The notes: a model not told the origin generated them from the letters alone. DNA of 64,000 nucleotides from Okeania sp. KiyG1 (GCF_014132355.1 NZ_BLZO01000089.1:96411-160410), one strand, 5' to 3'. Positions 18,556-27,702 are shown, numbered from the stretch's first letter. Translations and numbers: made by a program.

Positions 18556-21147
18556 ATGTCACTTTCAACCATCGCCACACTAGGTTTTTGGCAGAGAACA
18601 ATATTTCAAAAACAGGTGGCAGATGCTCAAAGATACCGAGCAGATATTAATAGCATGACTGCTGCTTCTGAAGCATTATTTTTTTCAGATTATAAATTTG
18701 ATGCTCTGATAGAAGGTCTTAGAGCAGGTGAAAAATGGACAAATATCAAACAATCATTAGGTGAAAATCATCTATCAAATGAAACCGAATATCGAATTGC
18801 AGCTTCCCTACAGCAAGCAGTTTATGGAGTCAAAGAATATAATCATTTAGAAGGACATGGTGACGTAGTTTGGAGTGTAACTTTTCAGCCTCAAGGTAAT
18901 TTAATTGCTTCTGCTAGTGTAGATAAAACCATCAAATTATGGACCCACGATGGCAAATTAGAAAAGACATTAAAAGGTCATACAGATAGTGTCAGCAGAA
19001 TTAGTTTTAGCTCAGATGGAAAATATCTAGCTTCTGCTTCCCATGACCGCACAGTTAAAATATGGAACCTCCAGCAAACAAAAATTAAGCCTTTGAACCT
19101 GAAAAGTCATAGGGATGAAGTAACAGCAGTTAGCTTCAGTCCAGATAGTAAAATATTAGCATCGGGTTCCCAAGACAAAACCATCAAAATTTGGAACAAA
19201 ACAGGAACACTACTCAGAACAATTAAAACCAAAGCTGTTGTCAATTCAGTTAGTTTTAGCCCAGATGGACAAGTCATTGCGGCTGCTAATGCAAATGGCA
19301 CTGTCAAACTATGGAACCTCAAGGGTAGACTATTGGCAACTTTAAAACATAGAAATGACAATAATAATTATGCAGTCTACAGTGTCAATTTTTCTCCTGA
19401 TGGTCGCAGCATAGCTACAGGAGGAGGAGACCGAACAGTTAAAATTTGGCGCTTTTCTAGAAACAGAGTTACTCTGGAAACTAAACTTGTCGGGCACAAG
19501 CAAGAAGTTCTCAGCGCTAACTTTTCCCCTGATGGTCAAATAATAGCTTCCTCTAGTGCGGATAATACTATCAAAATTTGGAACCGAGATGGAAGTATGT
19601 TGAAGACTTTTGCTGGTCATGGAGACAAAGTTACTCAGGTTAGTTTTAGCCCCAATGGTCAGACCTTGGCTTCAGCAAGTTATGACAAAACTATTAAATT
19701 GTGGAGTCTCAAAAACAGTTCTCTCAATATTCTACGAGGACATCAACACAGAGTTCTGGGTGTGACTTTCAATGAAGATGGTAATATGTTAGCTTCTGCA
19801 TCTCAAGATAACACGATTAAACTATGGAGTCCTACAGGTAAGTTACTCAAGACTCTTCAGGGACATACAGATAGAGTCGCAAGTGTAAATTTTAGTCCTG
19901 ATGGTGAAATTCTTGCTTCTGGTAGTTATGACAATACAGTAAGGTTGTGGTATCTTAACTATCCAGAGAAAATCTGGAATTCAGGATTACTTGATTATTC
20001 CAGGTATTGGCAACCACGAGGAGGAGTTGGGGAGTGGGGGAGTGGGGGAGCGACTCACACGGATTATGGCACGGATATACGGATAGGTAAGAGAGTAGGG
20101 GACTGGGGGAGTAGGGGAGTAGGGGAGATTGGATGTTTCGTGAAAATAGGTAATTTTTGTCTAGTTCCCTTCAGCAAAATTATTACTTTATTTCCCCATA
20201 AAATTACCCTTTTACCACAGTTCAATTTTTCTACAAATCAATATTTTGAAGAAGGAAACTATAGCAATTTGACTAATATCCCCCCAGTAGGGACGTTGCA
20301 TGCAACGTCCCTACAAGTAGAATTTTTAACTAGGCTACAATGTTGTTCAAAGGATATTAGAAATATTTGTCTTGATTGGAATTGGAATATAAATTATCAT
20401 TCTGCTTATCCTATCTCTAAGAATATTAATCTTATCGGGCATAGTGATAGTGTAATGAGTGTCAGCTTTAGTCCAAACAATCAAATTATTGCTTCTGCTA
20501 GTAAAGATAAAACAGTCAAGTTGTGGAACCGCAAAGGTAAATTACTCAAAACTTTAGTTGGTCATAAAAAATGGGTCAATAGTGTTAGTTTCAGTCCTGA
20601 TGGCAAAATGCTTGCTTCTGCCAGTGATGATGGTACTGTGAAACTGTGGAGTATGGATGGTGAGTTGCTCAGAACTATTCCTGCTCATGATAATTGGGTG
20701 TTGGGGGTAAGTTTTAGTCCTGATGGTCAGGCGATCGCTACGGCTAGTTATGATAATATGGTCAAACTCTGGAGTGTAGATGGTGAGTTATTGAAAACTT
20801 TTTTAAAAGGTTCTAGTGATAGTGTAACCAGTGTTAGTTTTAGTCCTGATGGTCAGGTAATTGCTTCATCTAGTTATGATGGTAAAGTGAAATTATGGGG
20901 TCTTAATGATGGGAATTTATTGAAAACTTTGAGCGGTCATGGAGATAGTGTGATGAGCGTTAGTTTTAGTCCTGATGGTAAATTGTTGGCTTCAGGTAGT
21001 AGAGATAACACTATTATTTTGTGGAATTTGGCATTGGATAATTTGTTAGAGAAAGGTTGTAGTTGGGTGAGTGATTATTTACATACTAATCCTAATGTTT
21101 CTGATAGCGATCGTCAGCTATGTCAAGTCTTTAAAAGTCAAAATTAA
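18556..21147 (+). CDS. WD40 propeller region (piece 4)
   Basis: A transmembrane helix (just before and at the start, AVAIVGIISMSLSTIATLGF) is followed by 14 WD40 units of the form GH-x-V-xx-V-x-FSPDG-xx-(L/I)AS-xS-D-(K/N)T(I/V)K(L/I)W. Nine lie before and five after a ~150-residue spacer, consistent with two seven-bladed propellers whose boundary has been displaced by an insertion. WD40s in this architecture are the sensor/ligand platform. The spacer (~19970-20430) is repeat DNA read in frame, including a perfect 28-bp palindrome at 20287-20314. The ORF start at 18556 is artificial, as the frame is open upstream from ~18270. Confidence 0.8.
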   Translation: MSLSTIATLGFWQRTIFQKQVADAQRYRADINSMTAASEALFFSDYKFDALIEGLRAGEKWTNIKQSLGENHLSNETEYRIAASLQQAVYGVKEYNHLEGHGDVVWSVTFQPQGNLIASASVDKTIKLWTHDGKLEKTLKGHTDSVSRISFSSDGKYLASASHDRTVKIWNLQQTKIKPLNLKSHRDEVTAVSFSPDSKILASGSQDKTIKIWNKTGTLLRTIKTKAVVNSVSFSPDGQVIAAANANGTVKLWNLKGRLLATLKHRNDNNNYAVYSVNFSPDGRSIATGGGDRTVKIWRFSRNRVTLETKLVGHKQEVLSANFSPDGQIIASSSADNTIKIWNRDGSMLKTFAGHGDKVTQVSFSPNGQTLASASYDKTIKLWSLKNSSLNILRGHQHRVLGVTFNEDGNMLASASQDNTIKLWSPTGKLLKTLQGHTDRVASVNFSPDGEILASGSYDNTVRLWYLNYPEKIWNSGLLDYSRYWQPRGGVGEWGSGGATHTDYGTDIRIGKRVGDWGSRGVGEIGCFVKIGNFCLVPFSKIITLFPHKITLLPQFNFSTNQYFEEGNYSNLTNIPPVGTLHATSLQVEFLTRLQCCSKDIRNICLDWNWNINYHSAYPISKNINLIGHSDSVMSVSFSPNNQIIASASKDKTVKLWNRKGKLLKTLVGHKKWVNSVSFSPDGKMLASASDDGTVKLWSMDGELLRTIPAHDNWVLGVSFSPDGQAIATASYDNMVKLWSVDGELLKTFLKGSSDSVTSVSFSPDGQVIASSSYDGKVKLWGLNDGNLLKTLSGHGDSVMSVSFSPDGKLLASGSRDNTIILWNLALDNLLEKGCSWVSDYLHTNPNVSDSDRQLCQVFKSQN
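20287..20314. repeat. Perfect 28-bp palindrome inside the WD40 coding region
   Basis: GTAGGGACGTTGCA is followed directly by its exact reverse complement. Half-copies occur at ~3474-3510 and ~6325-6350. Here it is translated as part of the spacer (PVGTLHATSLQVE). Confidence 0.85.
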
Positions 21148-21905
21148 AAAGCCTTTTCAAGTCAAAATTCAAAAGTCAAAAGTCAAAAGTAAGAATTAAA
21201 AATTAAGAATTTAGAATTAAAAATTAAGAATTTAGAATTACCTGTTTTATAAATGTTTGCTACGAATATGCCAAGTCAAAAGTCAAAAGTAAGAAGTAAG
21301 AATTAAAAATTAAGAATTTAGAATTACCTGTTTTATAAATGTTTGCTATGAATATGCTAAGTCAAAAGTCAAAAGTAAGAAAAAATTATCGTGGTCAATC
21401 TAAATCAAAGATTCAGTAAGTATTCATGCTTAATACTTAACTGAGAATTTGACTCCTGATCGAGATAAATGAAGATAATTTATATAGTATAAATACCTAA
21501 GTAACCTAAAGGATTTTATACTAATTTTCATGTTATATCATGTTCGGTTGAATACTTATAAATAACTGTTGTGAGTCCTCAGGAGTCAGTCCTCAGGAGT
21601 CAGGAGGGAAGAAAGGAGAAAAAGAGGAAATATTGGAGAAAAGTAAAGATAGTTTCAGTATTTCTTTGGTACAGTCGGTATTGTCAGTCCTTAAATTTTA
21701 TTTATAACTGATTATCCGAACATGATATTACAAATTGAAGTGCGGAATGTGGGATAAAATATTACTTTTAACTTTTAACTTTTGACTTTTGACTTCCGTA
21801 AATTACTGTAGTGTCAAAGTTTTGAGTCCATAAAATATTACTTTTAACTTTTAACTTTTGACTTTTGACTTTTGACTTTATTCCCTGTTCCCTATAAAAA
21901 GCGAA
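21148..21905. repeat. Repeat-rich gap before rsmG
   Basis: AAAGTCA heptamers and two copies of a block AATTAAAAATTAAGAATTTA + ACCTGTTTTATAAATGTTTG (21207-21260, 21300-21350) are followed by AGGAGTC runs and TTTTGAC heptamer runs at 21768-21880. TCATGTTCGG at 21538 and its inverse CCGAACATGA at ~21717 form a long-range inverted repeat. No gene is seen. Confidence 0.7.
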
Positions 21906-22673
21906 ATGAATGATAATGATAACCAGATATTGCCTGAAATGAATTCTCTTTGGCAGGAAACATTAAATTGGCAACCAACAGCAGAACAACAACAACAATT
22001 TCAGCAACTTTATCGGTTGATTCTTATTGGCAATAAAAAGTTAAATTTAACTAGAATTACTACCCCAGAAGATTTTTGGGAAAAGCATTTTTGGGATTCC
22101 CTTAGAGGCATTAAATTTATCTTAGAAAATCAGATAAACTCACAAGAAGAAAAAAAGGTTATTGATATTGGAACTGGTGCAGGTTTTCCAGGATTACCAG
22201 TTGCTATTACTTTACCTCAATATACTGTTACTTTACTAGATTCAACACGCAAAAAAATTAATTTTATTGAAACTATTTTGGCAGATTTAGCTATTAAAAA
22301 TTGTTTTACTTTAACTAACAGAATTGAACAAATTGGTCGGATATTTAAACACAGAGAAATTTATGATTTTGCTCTTTTAAGAGCCGTTGCCCCTACAATA
22401 GTTTGTGCTGAATATGCTTTGCCAATGTTAAAAATAGGTGGCATGGGAATTTTATATCGGGGAAATTTTACAACCGAGGAACAGGTTAATTTACAAAAAG
22501 TTGTCAAAATTTTAGGAGGGAAAATCCATACTATTGAGGAATTTAAAACTCCCTTAAGTCAAAGTATTCGTCACTGTATATATTTGCAAAAAGTAAATAA
22601 AACTCCGATAAATTATCCACGTCCAGTTGGCGTACCTACTCAAAAACCTTTGAATTGTTTAAATAAATTTTGA
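21906..22673 (+). CDS. rsmG: 16S rRNA m7G527 methyltransferase RsmG (GidB)
   Basis: 255 aa. It methylates N7 of G527 in 16S rRNA using SAM. Signatures: LNLTRITTPEDFWEKHFWDSL (from residue 46), SAM motif I VIDIGTGAGFPGLPVAI (85-101), LLDSTRKKINFI (~114-125), and ALLRAVAP (motif IV region). The C-terminal ~30 residues (NYPRPVGVPTQKPL) match the cyanobacterial form. It is a single gene flanked by repeats; the next gene is convergent with only 8 bp between stop codons. Confidence 0.95.
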   Translation: MNDNDNQILPEMNSLWQETLNWQPTAEQQQQFQQLYRLILIGNKKLNLTRITTPEDFWEKHFWDSLRGIKFILENQINSQEEKKVIDIGTGAGFPGLPVAITLPQYTVTLLDSTRKKINFIETILADLAIKNCFTLTNRIEQIGRIFKHREIYDFALLRAVAPTIVCAEYALPMLKIGGMGILYRGNFTTEEQVNLQKVVKILGGKIHTIEEFKTPLSQSIRHCIYLQKVNKTPINYPRPVGVPTQKPLNCLNKF

Positions 22674-22681
22674 AAAAAGCT

Positions 22682-23500
22682 CTAATATTTTCGTTTTTTC
22701 CCTAAAAACAAGCCAAAACCCAAGATTCCAATTGCCATAATAGTACTTGGTTCATCAACAGTAACTGCGCTAATACTAAGATTATTAATTCCCAAAGCAC
22801 GTTCTGGTACAGAACTACTAAAAACCAGTTTTGAAATCTCTGGAATATCGCTTTTTACTCCTAAAAATACTGCTGAATTATCTAGTGCTAAGGAAGAAGT
22901 TCCATTAGCTGAAAAAGTTCCTAAAAGATTATTTTCTTTGTCAAAAGCTGAGATAAACGCTTCAAACTCAAAAGTATCATCAACAGCTATTTGAGTACCA
23001 GCTCCTTTGACAGGAGTATCAAAATTAATAGTTATAGGTCCGGCATTTCCTACTGCTGGAAATGTTGTAGGATTAAAGCCAGTAAATAAGATAAAATCAC
23101 CATCGGCAAAATTAGTGGGAATACCAAATGGTGGGAATGATGTTTGAAAGACAAAAGGAGGAGTTATTTGCAGGGAAGATGGGAAAGGAATTTCTACATT
23201 TATTCCTGTACCACCTGTAGATATTGCAGAAAATTTATTTGGTAAAAACGCATTGGGGTCTTCTGGTGAAAAAGGGTTGAAAATTTGACCTAAGCTTGAC
23301 CAATTAAGTTGGTCATTTTCTTCCAACATTGGACGTTCAGTAATGAAGGTTATTGCTTTGACAGGTAATGTTAAAGAAGAAAGAATTAAGAAGCAATAAG
23401 TCAGAAGGAAAAAGGGAAACTTGATGAACATAATTGGTGGATTTATTGAGGATTTTTGGAAAAAATTATACAACTTTAAGACTTTATTTTCTTTTTTCAT
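22682..23500 (-). CDS. PEP-CTERM sorted surface protein
   Basis: 272 aa. A hydrophobic signal segment (FFLLTYCFLILSSLTLPVKA, ~29-48) precedes a secreted beta-rich domain of ~190 residues. The C-terminus is the PEP-CTERM tripartite signal: DEPSTIMAIG, a hydrophobic helix ILGFGLFLG, and the basic end KKRKY, recognised by exosortase (EpsH/XrtA-type) and removed in the membrane. Such proteins go to the envelope or extracellular polysaccharide. The first ATG at 23500 gives a long n-region; the ATG at 23431 (MFIKFPFF) gives a more normal signal peptide and may be the real start. It is convergent with rsmG. Confidence 0.8.
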   Translation of the reverse strand: MKKENKVLKLYNFFQKSSINPPIMFIKFPFFLLTYCFLILSSLTLPVKAITFITERPMLEENDQLNWSSLGQIFNPFSPEDPNAFLPNKFSAISTGGTGINVEIPFPSSLQITPPFVFQTSFPPFGIPTNFADGDFILFTGFNPTTFPAVGNAGPITINFDTPVKGAGTQIAVDDTFEFEAFISAFDKENNLLGTFSANGTSSLALDNSAVFLGVKSDIPEISKLVFSSSVPERALGINNLSISAVTVDEPSTIMAIGILGFGLFLGKKRKY

Positions 23501-24461
23501 TGTTCATACTTAATTCGATCGGATATATTATATCAAGTCTGATTAATTAGTCATAATAAAAATGTTTTTCTCTAGACTTCTTGCAGAATTCAGGGAATAG
23601 GGAATAGGGAATGGGGAATAGAGAGATGAAATTGTTTATTTCATAGTCTTGAATTGATTTAATTAACACTTTTGCAAAAGGTCTTCTCTAAGCGAGAATA
23701 TTTTTTAGGTCTGAATGCTGCGCAAGCCAATTTTCCCTTGTTCCCTACTATCTCTACCATTACTATGCACCACTACCCTTCTTCCTTCTTCCTTCTTTCT
23801 TCTTCCTTCTTTCTTCTTTCTTCTTTCTTCTTTCTTCTGCCATAACTGCTATGAAAAATATCTCCCGCCAGAAAATTTTCTAACGAGAGATTCAACAAAT
23901 TTATTGATAAAAATAAACTTCCGGATAGTTCATAAAAATATAGTCAAATATGACATATCCTTATTTTGCAGGAGTTACCCTGACTGGGTGAACTACAACA
24001 CCACGCCAGTTGCTTTAAGTCGGGGGACCCGCCCAACGCACTGGCTCCTCTATCCCATAGTCAAAGACATAAGAGAGCTGCTTTTCTCATTATGTTTAGA
24101 GAACTGTTCACATAACTCATTGATTAACCCAGTAACTCTGGGCCAATTTGATTATACCATTAATACAGATAGTCAAGAGTGATTAAATGTTGTCAAATAT
24201 TTAGTAGCTATGCTTGTACAAATCAACGAAGATATTTGACATCACTTGACTATATATGACTATATTTATGTATAACTTTTATTATACCAATTCACTTTAA
24301 AGATGTCACAAATAGTTTCAAACCCTATATCTGAAATAATTTCCTGAAATTACTGTGGCATCAAAGTTTCAAGTCTATAAAATCTTACTTTTGTACGAGC
24401 GAATGCCATTCAAGGGCGAATGCCATTCGCTCCTACGACTTTCGTGAAAAGGTATGAAATT
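23501..24461. other. Gene-free stretch with heptamer tract and a GC-rich hairpin
   Basis: A CTTCCTT/CTTTCTT tract lies at 23776-23842. A GC-rich island at ~23966-24050 contains GCCAGT (24005) and ACTGGC (24040) around GGGGGACCCGCCC, a clear hairpin very different in composition from its surroundings. A doubled GCGAATGCCATTC palindrome is at 24393-24436. The open frame 23715-24182 crosses these repeats and is not regarded as a gene. Confidence 0.65.
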
Positions 24462-24896
24462 CTAGTGATGATGACTATTTGGACAAGTTTGTAAGTCTTG
24501 ACCCATCAATTCCTCACTCTTTTCCCTCTGGGTTTCATCTACAGCTTGTAAACCAACCCAGTTATTCACAACTTCTACATCAAATCCCACTTCTCTACGA
24601 TCGCCCACTTGCATTAGAGGACGACGGATAAGTAATGGGTCACTCAGCATCATTGTTAGAGCAGTTTCAGCATCTATTTGTTCGGGAACTACTGCTCCAG
24701 ATTTAACTTTTGGAGCAGCTTTATTAAACCACTCTACTACTGGGCGATCGCCAAAAAATAAACGCAAATTATCTTTTGTCCAAGCTTCTTTCAACAGGTT
24801 GTGAGTTTCTAATTGATGACCTGCTGCTTCTAGCAAAGTCTTTTGCTTGGTATTGTTTTTACAACCTGGTTTTTCATAAAAAATCACCTTTGCCAT
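24462..24896 (-). CDS. ArsC-family nitrogenase-associated protein
   Basis: 144 aa with a thioredoxin-like ArsC/Spx fold. It starts AKVIFYEKPGCKNNTKQKTLLE with a single Cys at position 12, as in the 'nitrogenase-associated protein' subfamily (TIGR01616 type); the body includes FFGDRPVVEWFNKAAP and DPLLIRRPLMQVGDRREVGFD, which are typical. The C-terminus is short and His-rich (SHHH). The family is found in diazotrophs, commonly near nif genes, but no nif gene is in this window. Enzymatic activity is unproven for the family. Confidence 0.85.
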   Translation of the reverse strand: MAKVIFYEKPGCKNNTKQKTLLEAAGHQLETHNLLKEAWTKDNLRLFFGDRPVVEWFNKAAPKVKSGAVVPEQIDAETALTMMLSDPLLIRRPLMQVGDRREVGFDVEVVNNWVGLQAVDETQREKSEELMGQDLQTCPNSHHH

Positions 24897-25080
24897 TGTA
24901 TTATCTCCTCAGCAGTTTCTTGGTGATTTTTTCATATTAATCCCTACTTAAATAGCAAATTGTTACCAATCATCAAGAAATTTGATTGTCAAGTATGGTA
25001 TAATTCAATATCTGATTTTTATCTCAGATAAAATACTTATCAAAAAGCCAACTTTTCTATATAAATACTTAATAAATACT

Positions 25081-25470
25081 TAAATTATCAGTTCACTAAT
25101 TTTGATGTTCCAGTTATTTTCTTCCTCCTTCCTTCTTCCTTCTTAATCAACTCACTGAAATAATTAATCCATTAATTTTGATGTTCCAGTTATTTTCTTC
25201 CTCCTTCCTTCTTCCTTCTTAATCAACTCACTGAAATAATTAATCCATTAATTTTAATGTTCCAGTTACCTTCTTCCTTCTTCCTCCTTCCTTCTTCCTT
25301 CTTAATCAACTCACTGAAATAATTAATCCATTAATTTTAATGTTCCAGTTACCTTCTTCCTTCTTCCTCCTTCCTTCTTCCTTCTTAATCAACTCAATGA
25401 AATTATTAATCTATTAATTTTAATGTTCCAGTTATTTTTTTCCTTCTTCCTCCTTCCTTCTTCCTTCTTA
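25081..25470. repeat. Tandem copies of the solute-binding-protein start with heptamer tracts
   Basis: Five copies of an ATGTTCCAGTTA start followed by a CTTCCTT/CTCCTT pyrimidine tract and TTAATCAACTCA. The ATGs are at 25105, 25181, 25257, 25340 and 25423, spaced 76, 76, 83 and 83 bp: the two spacings differ by exactly one heptamer. In the upstream copies the ATG frame closes after ~13 codons (MFQLFSSSFLLPS type); in the last copy it runs into the mature protein. Confidence 0.9.
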
Positions 25471-26280
25471 ATCACCATATTTTTCATCAGTTTTCCTCTA
25501 ACAACTTTGGCAGAAACTGTAGAAAAAACTGTATTAGAAAAAATTCAACAAACTAGGGTACTAAAAGCAGGATTTAGAAGTGATGCAGCTCCTTTTAGCT
25601 ATATCAGCAGCGAAACCAATCAATTAGAAGGTTATTCTGTTGAATTGGTTAAATTAATTCATCAACGTCTAGAACAAGAACTTGGTAGTTCGATTAAATT
25701 GGAGTGGCAAGAAGTATCTCTAGAAAACCGTTTTCAACTAATCCAAGATGGAAAACTAGATATTGTCTGTGCTGCTACAACTATTAATAATACTAGAGAA
25801 GAAATAGTAGATTTTTCCATTCCTTTTTTTACTACAGGTATTCAATTGTTAGTAAGAAAAACAGATGTAGAAAGATTTGACCCCATGAGAGGTACTACTG
25901 GAAAAGTATCCATAGGATTTTTAGCAAACTCAACTACTGATGAAGAATTTCGCCCTATTTATCCCAATGCAAATTGGCAGTCAGTTTCCAACAGAGCTGA
26001 AGGTATTAGTCAATTAGATCATAGTAAAATTGATGCTGTTGCTAGTGATGGAATTTTATTACTAGGAGAAATTCGGCAACAAAATAAAACTATTAGTGAG
26101 TTTGAATTAATACCTGAAATTCCTTTTACTTTTGAAAATTATGGTTGTATTTTACCATTACAAAATCCAGATTGGGATAAATTTGTTGATACTACTATTG
26201 CTAGTGATGAAAATACCCAACTTTTACATCAGTGGTTTGACCCTGAAAAAGGTAAATTTCCTTATGAAAGTTTCAGATAA
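25423..26280 (+). CDS. Family 3 extracellular solute-binding protein
   Basis: 285 aa. Signal peptide at residues ~1-31 (LFFSFFLLPSSFLITIFF then LTTLAE), whose hydrophobic core is encoded by CTTCCTT-type heptamers. The mature part has the SBP family-3 pattern: TRVLKAGFRSDAAPFSYI, LEGYSVELVKLIHQRL, ENRFQLIQDGKLDIVCAATTINNTREEIVDFS (split motif LDIVCAATTINNTRE), and IDAVASDGILL in lobe 2. It would bind a polar amino acid or similar solute in the periplasm for an ABC importer or a sensor; no permease gene is nearby. A heptamer gain or loss inside codons 6-16 would shift the frame, so expression may be phase variable. Confidence 0.85.
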   Translation: MFQLFFSFFLLPSSFLITIFFISFPLTTLAETVEKTVLEKIQQTRVLKAGFRSDAAPFSYISSETNQLEGYSVELVKLIHQRLEQELGSSIKLEWQEVSLENRFQLIQDGKLDIVCAATTINNTREEIVDFSIPFFTTGIQLLVRKTDVERFDPMRGTTGKVSIGFLANSTTDEEFRPIYPNANWQSVSNRAEGISQLDHSKIDAVASDGILLLGEIRQQNKTISEFELIPEIPFTFENYGCILPLQNPDWDKFVDTTIASDENTQLLHQWFDPEKGKFPYESFR

Positions 26281-26505
26281 TCTATGAATGAAGTTTAGTA
26301 TATAGCAGTCGAAGGAAAAGGCGCGGACATATCAAAATCTTAAAACTCAGAAAACGCAAAATTTTTCCTTCCTCCTTCTTATTTCTATCCTAGATAACTA
26401 AACACCTTTTTACTTCTTCCTTTTTCCTTCTTCCTTCTGCCATAACATCCTGTTTATCTATTCTGATGGGAGTATATTTTAAAGAAAAGTTTTGATGAAC
26501 ATATT
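26281..26505. repeat. Dispersed ACATATCAAAA...AACGCAAAATTTTTCC repeat
   Basis: GACATATCAAAATCTTAAAA, CTCAGAAAACGCAAAATTTT and a pyrimidine-rich tail with CTATCCTAGATAACTAAA are shared with 41722-41785, and in part with 3295-3350 and 3695-3745. No gene. Confidence 0.6.
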
Positions 26506-27174
26506 ATGAAAATAGAGGAATTATTAAGACAGTACGCAAGAGGAGAAAGAAATTTCAGTGGTGTTTATCTACATGAAGTACACTTGCTAGAAGCTGAATT
26601 AGAAGGGGCTAATCTTTTTGAAGCAGACTTAATAGGTGCCAACCTGAGTCGGGCTAATCTCAGTCGAGTAAATTTGGCCAAAGCTAATCTTAGTCGAGCT
26701 AATCTAATTGGAGCAGACCTAAGTGGGGCCAATTTATCTGGAGCTATTCTGACAGGGGCTAAACTCAACAAAGCTGACTTAACAGGAGCAAAACTTACTA
26801 GAGCAGACTTAAGTCGTTCTAATTTTAGTCAAGTTAATATGATTAATGCTGACCTCTCAAGAGCTATCCTCTGTGAAACAGACTTGCACGGGGCAAACCT
26901 ATATGGCGTGAATTTCCGACGCGCTATTCTGAATGAAGCAGACTTAATTGGGGCTAACTTGACCAGAGCAGATATGGCAGGAGCTGATTTAATTGGAGCA
27001 AGTTTAATGAGAGCTGATTTAACAGAAGCTATTTTGAGTGCTGCGGACTTAAATGAAGCAAGTCTTTTGGGTGCTAATATTTCTAGCTTGAATATAGATG
27101 GAGCAGCTCTCCAAGGAGCCATAATGCCAGATGGCGCAAGTTATGAAGAGTTTCAAAGAAGTATGCAAAATTAG
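26506..27174 (+). CDS. Pentapeptide repeat protein
   Basis: 222 aa. After ~25 residues (KIEELLRQYARGERNFSGV) it consists of about 30 A(D/N)Lxx pentapeptides (e.g. ADLIGANLSRANLSRVNLAK), predicted to fold as a right-handed quadrilateral beta-helix. It ends with DGASYEEFQRSMQN, a cap common in cyanobacterial members. There is no signal peptide or transmembrane segment, so it is probably cytoplasmic. The biochemical role is unknown for this class. It is monocistronic, with a hairpin downstream. Confidence 0.9.
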   Translation: MKIEELLRQYARGERNFSGVYLHEVHLLEAELEGANLFEADLIGANLSRANLSRVNLAKANLSRANLIGADLSGANLSGAILTGAKLNKADLTGAKLTRADLSRSNFSQVNMINADLSRAILCETDLHGANLYGVNFRRAILNEADLIGANLTRADMAGADLIGASLMRADLTEAILSAADLNEASLLGANISSLNIDGAALQGAIMPDGASYEEFQRSMQN

Positions 27175-27179
27175 TACTT

Positions 27180-27220
27180 AAAGCCTGACACCGATGCTAA
27201 ATTGCATGGCCCAGGCTTTC
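27180..27220 (+). terminator. Hairpin after the pentapeptide gene
   Basis: AAAGCCTG and CAGGCTTT are complementary across a ~25-base loop that itself contains GCTAAATTGCATGG. It begins four bases after the stop codon. There is no strong T-run, so termination efficiency is uncertain. Confidence 0.5.
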
Positions 27221-27462
27221 TGATGTTTTGCTCGCGAGAATGTGAGCTACTAAATCAAAATATTTAATTTTAATTATTAGGAACTATTTCTACATCTGAA
27301 ATATCATAAATATGATTTTTATATTTGATTATCAATATTAATTACCTGCTTGATTTTTTTCTTTTTGCTTTTCTTTTTCCCACTTCTATTTATATACAAA
27401 TTTGAAGTTTCTAATGAACCTAATTCTGAGATTAAATAAATTGATTAATAGGCAGGATAAAA

Positions 27463-27702
27463 ATGACAAGCACTGTTGATTTCAAAGATATTGCAGCATC
27501 TTTGCCAGTATTTTTAGAAACGGAACAAAAAGAAAAAATTCTGTTTGTAATAGGTGCTTTGATGACGCGATTAATTAGTTTGAAGAAAGGTGCTGAAATT
27601 ATGGGTATTGATTCTGAGGAATTATTGCATACTTTAGATTTATTAGGAATTGAATTTTCTTATCTATCCTTAGAGGATGTAGAACAGGAACGGAAGTGGT
27701 AA
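27463..27702 (+). CDS. UPF0175-family antitoxin
   Basis: 79 aa, small and helical: SLPVFLETEQKEKILFVIGALMTRLISLKKGAEIMG-type UPF0175 core with a likely HTH (ISLKKGAEIMGIDSEELLHTL). Members pair with DUF3368 PIN-like toxins as type II toxin-antitoxin systems. The stop codon overlaps the start of the next gene by 7 bp, the tight coupling expected for such pairs. It probably binds the toxin and its own promoter (family knowledge). Confidence 0.75.
   Translation: MTSTVDFKDIAASLPVFLETEQKEKILFVIGALMTRLISLKKGAEIMGIDSEELLHTLDLLGIEFSYLSLEDVEQERKW

Larger units (their letters stand above)
15490..21147 (+). pseudogene. TPR-nSTAND1-WD40 signalling protein, frameshifted as read
   Basis: Four reading-frame pieces join into one ~1,880-residue protein if one base is restored at each of three places: a T in the T5 run at ~16786-16790 (continuing as LLARSLKKLDRQKEAIEY), an A in the A4 run at ~17845 (LTKRAKFNLEPKLID) and an A in the A5 run at ~18268 (KKELNLPELILEIL). 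All three are the same type of lesion, one base short in a homopolymer. Either the gene is a recent pseudogene or the sequence has homopolymer errors. The pieces are described separately. Confidence 0.8.

Noticed and set aside
23715-24182. 155-aa open frame
   Set aside because: Runs through a heptamer tract and the GC-rich hairpin; no recognisable domain.
26565-27122. Antisense open frames in the pentapeptide gene
   Set aside because: Shadow frames produced by the period-15 codon pattern of the A(D/N)Lxx repeats.
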